Source of the DNA: Bacillota bacterium | Lineage (GTDB): Bacteria > Bacillota > UBA994 | NCBI GenBank assembly: GCA_018725535.1 | Contig: QLUS01000011.1 | Location: 1 to 24,701, forward strand | DNA: 24,701 bases | Reading direction: 5' to 3' | Shown here: piece after piece, positions 24,510 to 24,701 of the stretch | How the letters are laid out: the number at the start of each line of letters is the position of its first letter | Position numbering within the stretch: position 1 is the first letter of the stretch | Notes under the pieces: generated by a model | Databases searched by the model: none | Told to the model about the DNA's origin: nothing | The model's input: only the letters and a program-made list of their open reading frames with translations | Program-made: the position numbers and the translations under genes

Positions 24510-24537
24510 ATTATAAATGAAAACTTTCACCTGTCAA
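24510..24537 (-). promoter_or_regulatory. consensus housekeeping promoter for glpF
   Basis: On the minus strand TTGACA (24537-24532) and TATAAT (24515-24510) are both perfect consensus hexamers with a 16-base spacer. Transcription would start near 24502 and run toward glpF. No other gene intervenes. Confidence 0.7.
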
Positions 24538-24701
24538 GCATTTCGAGCAGCGATTCCGCAACTTTCACAAAAATACAAAAATATGCCTGCAAAAAGCAAA
24601 TCTCTGCTTTGAATAAATTCGGATTTAGGGAATTCGGGATTATTTTTATGGATTATTTTTGGCTATTCTGGGGTTGAGGACAGAGTTTCCCCCTTGAGGT
24701 C

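Noticed and set aside
24483..24677. Plus-strand 64-residue frame near the right end, with a weak promoter-like pair TTGCAA and TACTAT
   Set aside because: The start would be TTG without ribosome binding site, the region is AT-rich and non-coding in style, and the hexamers match consensus at only 4 of 6 positions each.
1..24701. CRISPR arrays, tRNA or rRNA genes
   Set aside because: No regularly spaced repeats and no recognisable tRNA or rRNA sequence were seen on either strand.

Overview
This window is a glycerol and polyol catabolism island in a bacterium. It carries three glycerol kinase genes, three FAD-dependent glycerol-3-phosphate (G3P) dehydrogenase genes, a glycerol facilitator, DhaK and DhaL, and a separate sugar-phosphate cassette, with transposase and recombinase remnants at the left edge and in the middle. 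Ribosome binding sites are strong AGGAGG types and one promoter is near-consensus sigma-70/sigma-A. The dehydrogenases are anaerobic types (BFD domain, DUF1667 partner, SdhB/HdrB-like iron-sulfur partners). This suggests an anaerobe from a Chloroflexota-, Clostridia- or Thermotogae-like lineage. The exact phylum cannot be fixed from sequence reading alone, and the genes differ so much in base composition that several sources are likely.

Left edge (1-1.7 kb): a chimeric, probably dead transposase on the minus strand. Next (1.7-6.3 kb, plus): a DhnA/LsrF-type class I aldolase, an FGGY sugar kinase, and a fusion of an AraM-type glycerol-1-phosphate dehydrogenase with a HAD phosphatase. This cassette is bracketed by a 32-bp direct repeat (1611-1642 and 6473-6504, 31/32 identical). 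Then (6.5-14.8 kb, plus): glpK1, a structured intergenic region, glpK2, glpA1, glpA2, a GlpB-like flavoprotein, a DUF1667 protein and a small unknown ORF. The pair glpK2-glpA1 differs in composition from its flanks and looks nested inside an older glpK1-glpA2-glpB-DUF1667 operon.

Middle (14.8-16.5 kb): recombinase remnants between two convergent clusters, comprising an apparently intact tyrosine recombinase catalytic domain and a truncated second recombinase fused to an IS66 transposase tail. Right half (16.5-24.1 kb, minus; transcribed right to left): glpF, dhaK, dhaL, glpK3, a short GlpA-like dehydrogenase, an SdhB/FrdB-like iron-sulfur protein and an HdrB/GlpC-like CCG protein. glpF is preceded by a clear promoter about 410 nt upstream, with an intrinsic-terminator-like hairpin in the leader.

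How the genes may work together: GlpF admits glycerol, GlpK3 phosphorylates it, and the right-hand dehydrogenase complex oxidises G3P to DHAP, passing electrons through SdhB/HdrB-like subunits. DhaK/DhaL would handle free dihydroxyacetone. GlpK1 and GlpK2 both lack the conserved glycerol-binding Arg, and GlpK1 also lacks the binding Tyr, so the left-hand kinase/dehydrogenase sets may serve another polyol. The aldolase cassette would make DHAP, which the AraM-HAD fusion could turn into free glycerol. This last link is inference.
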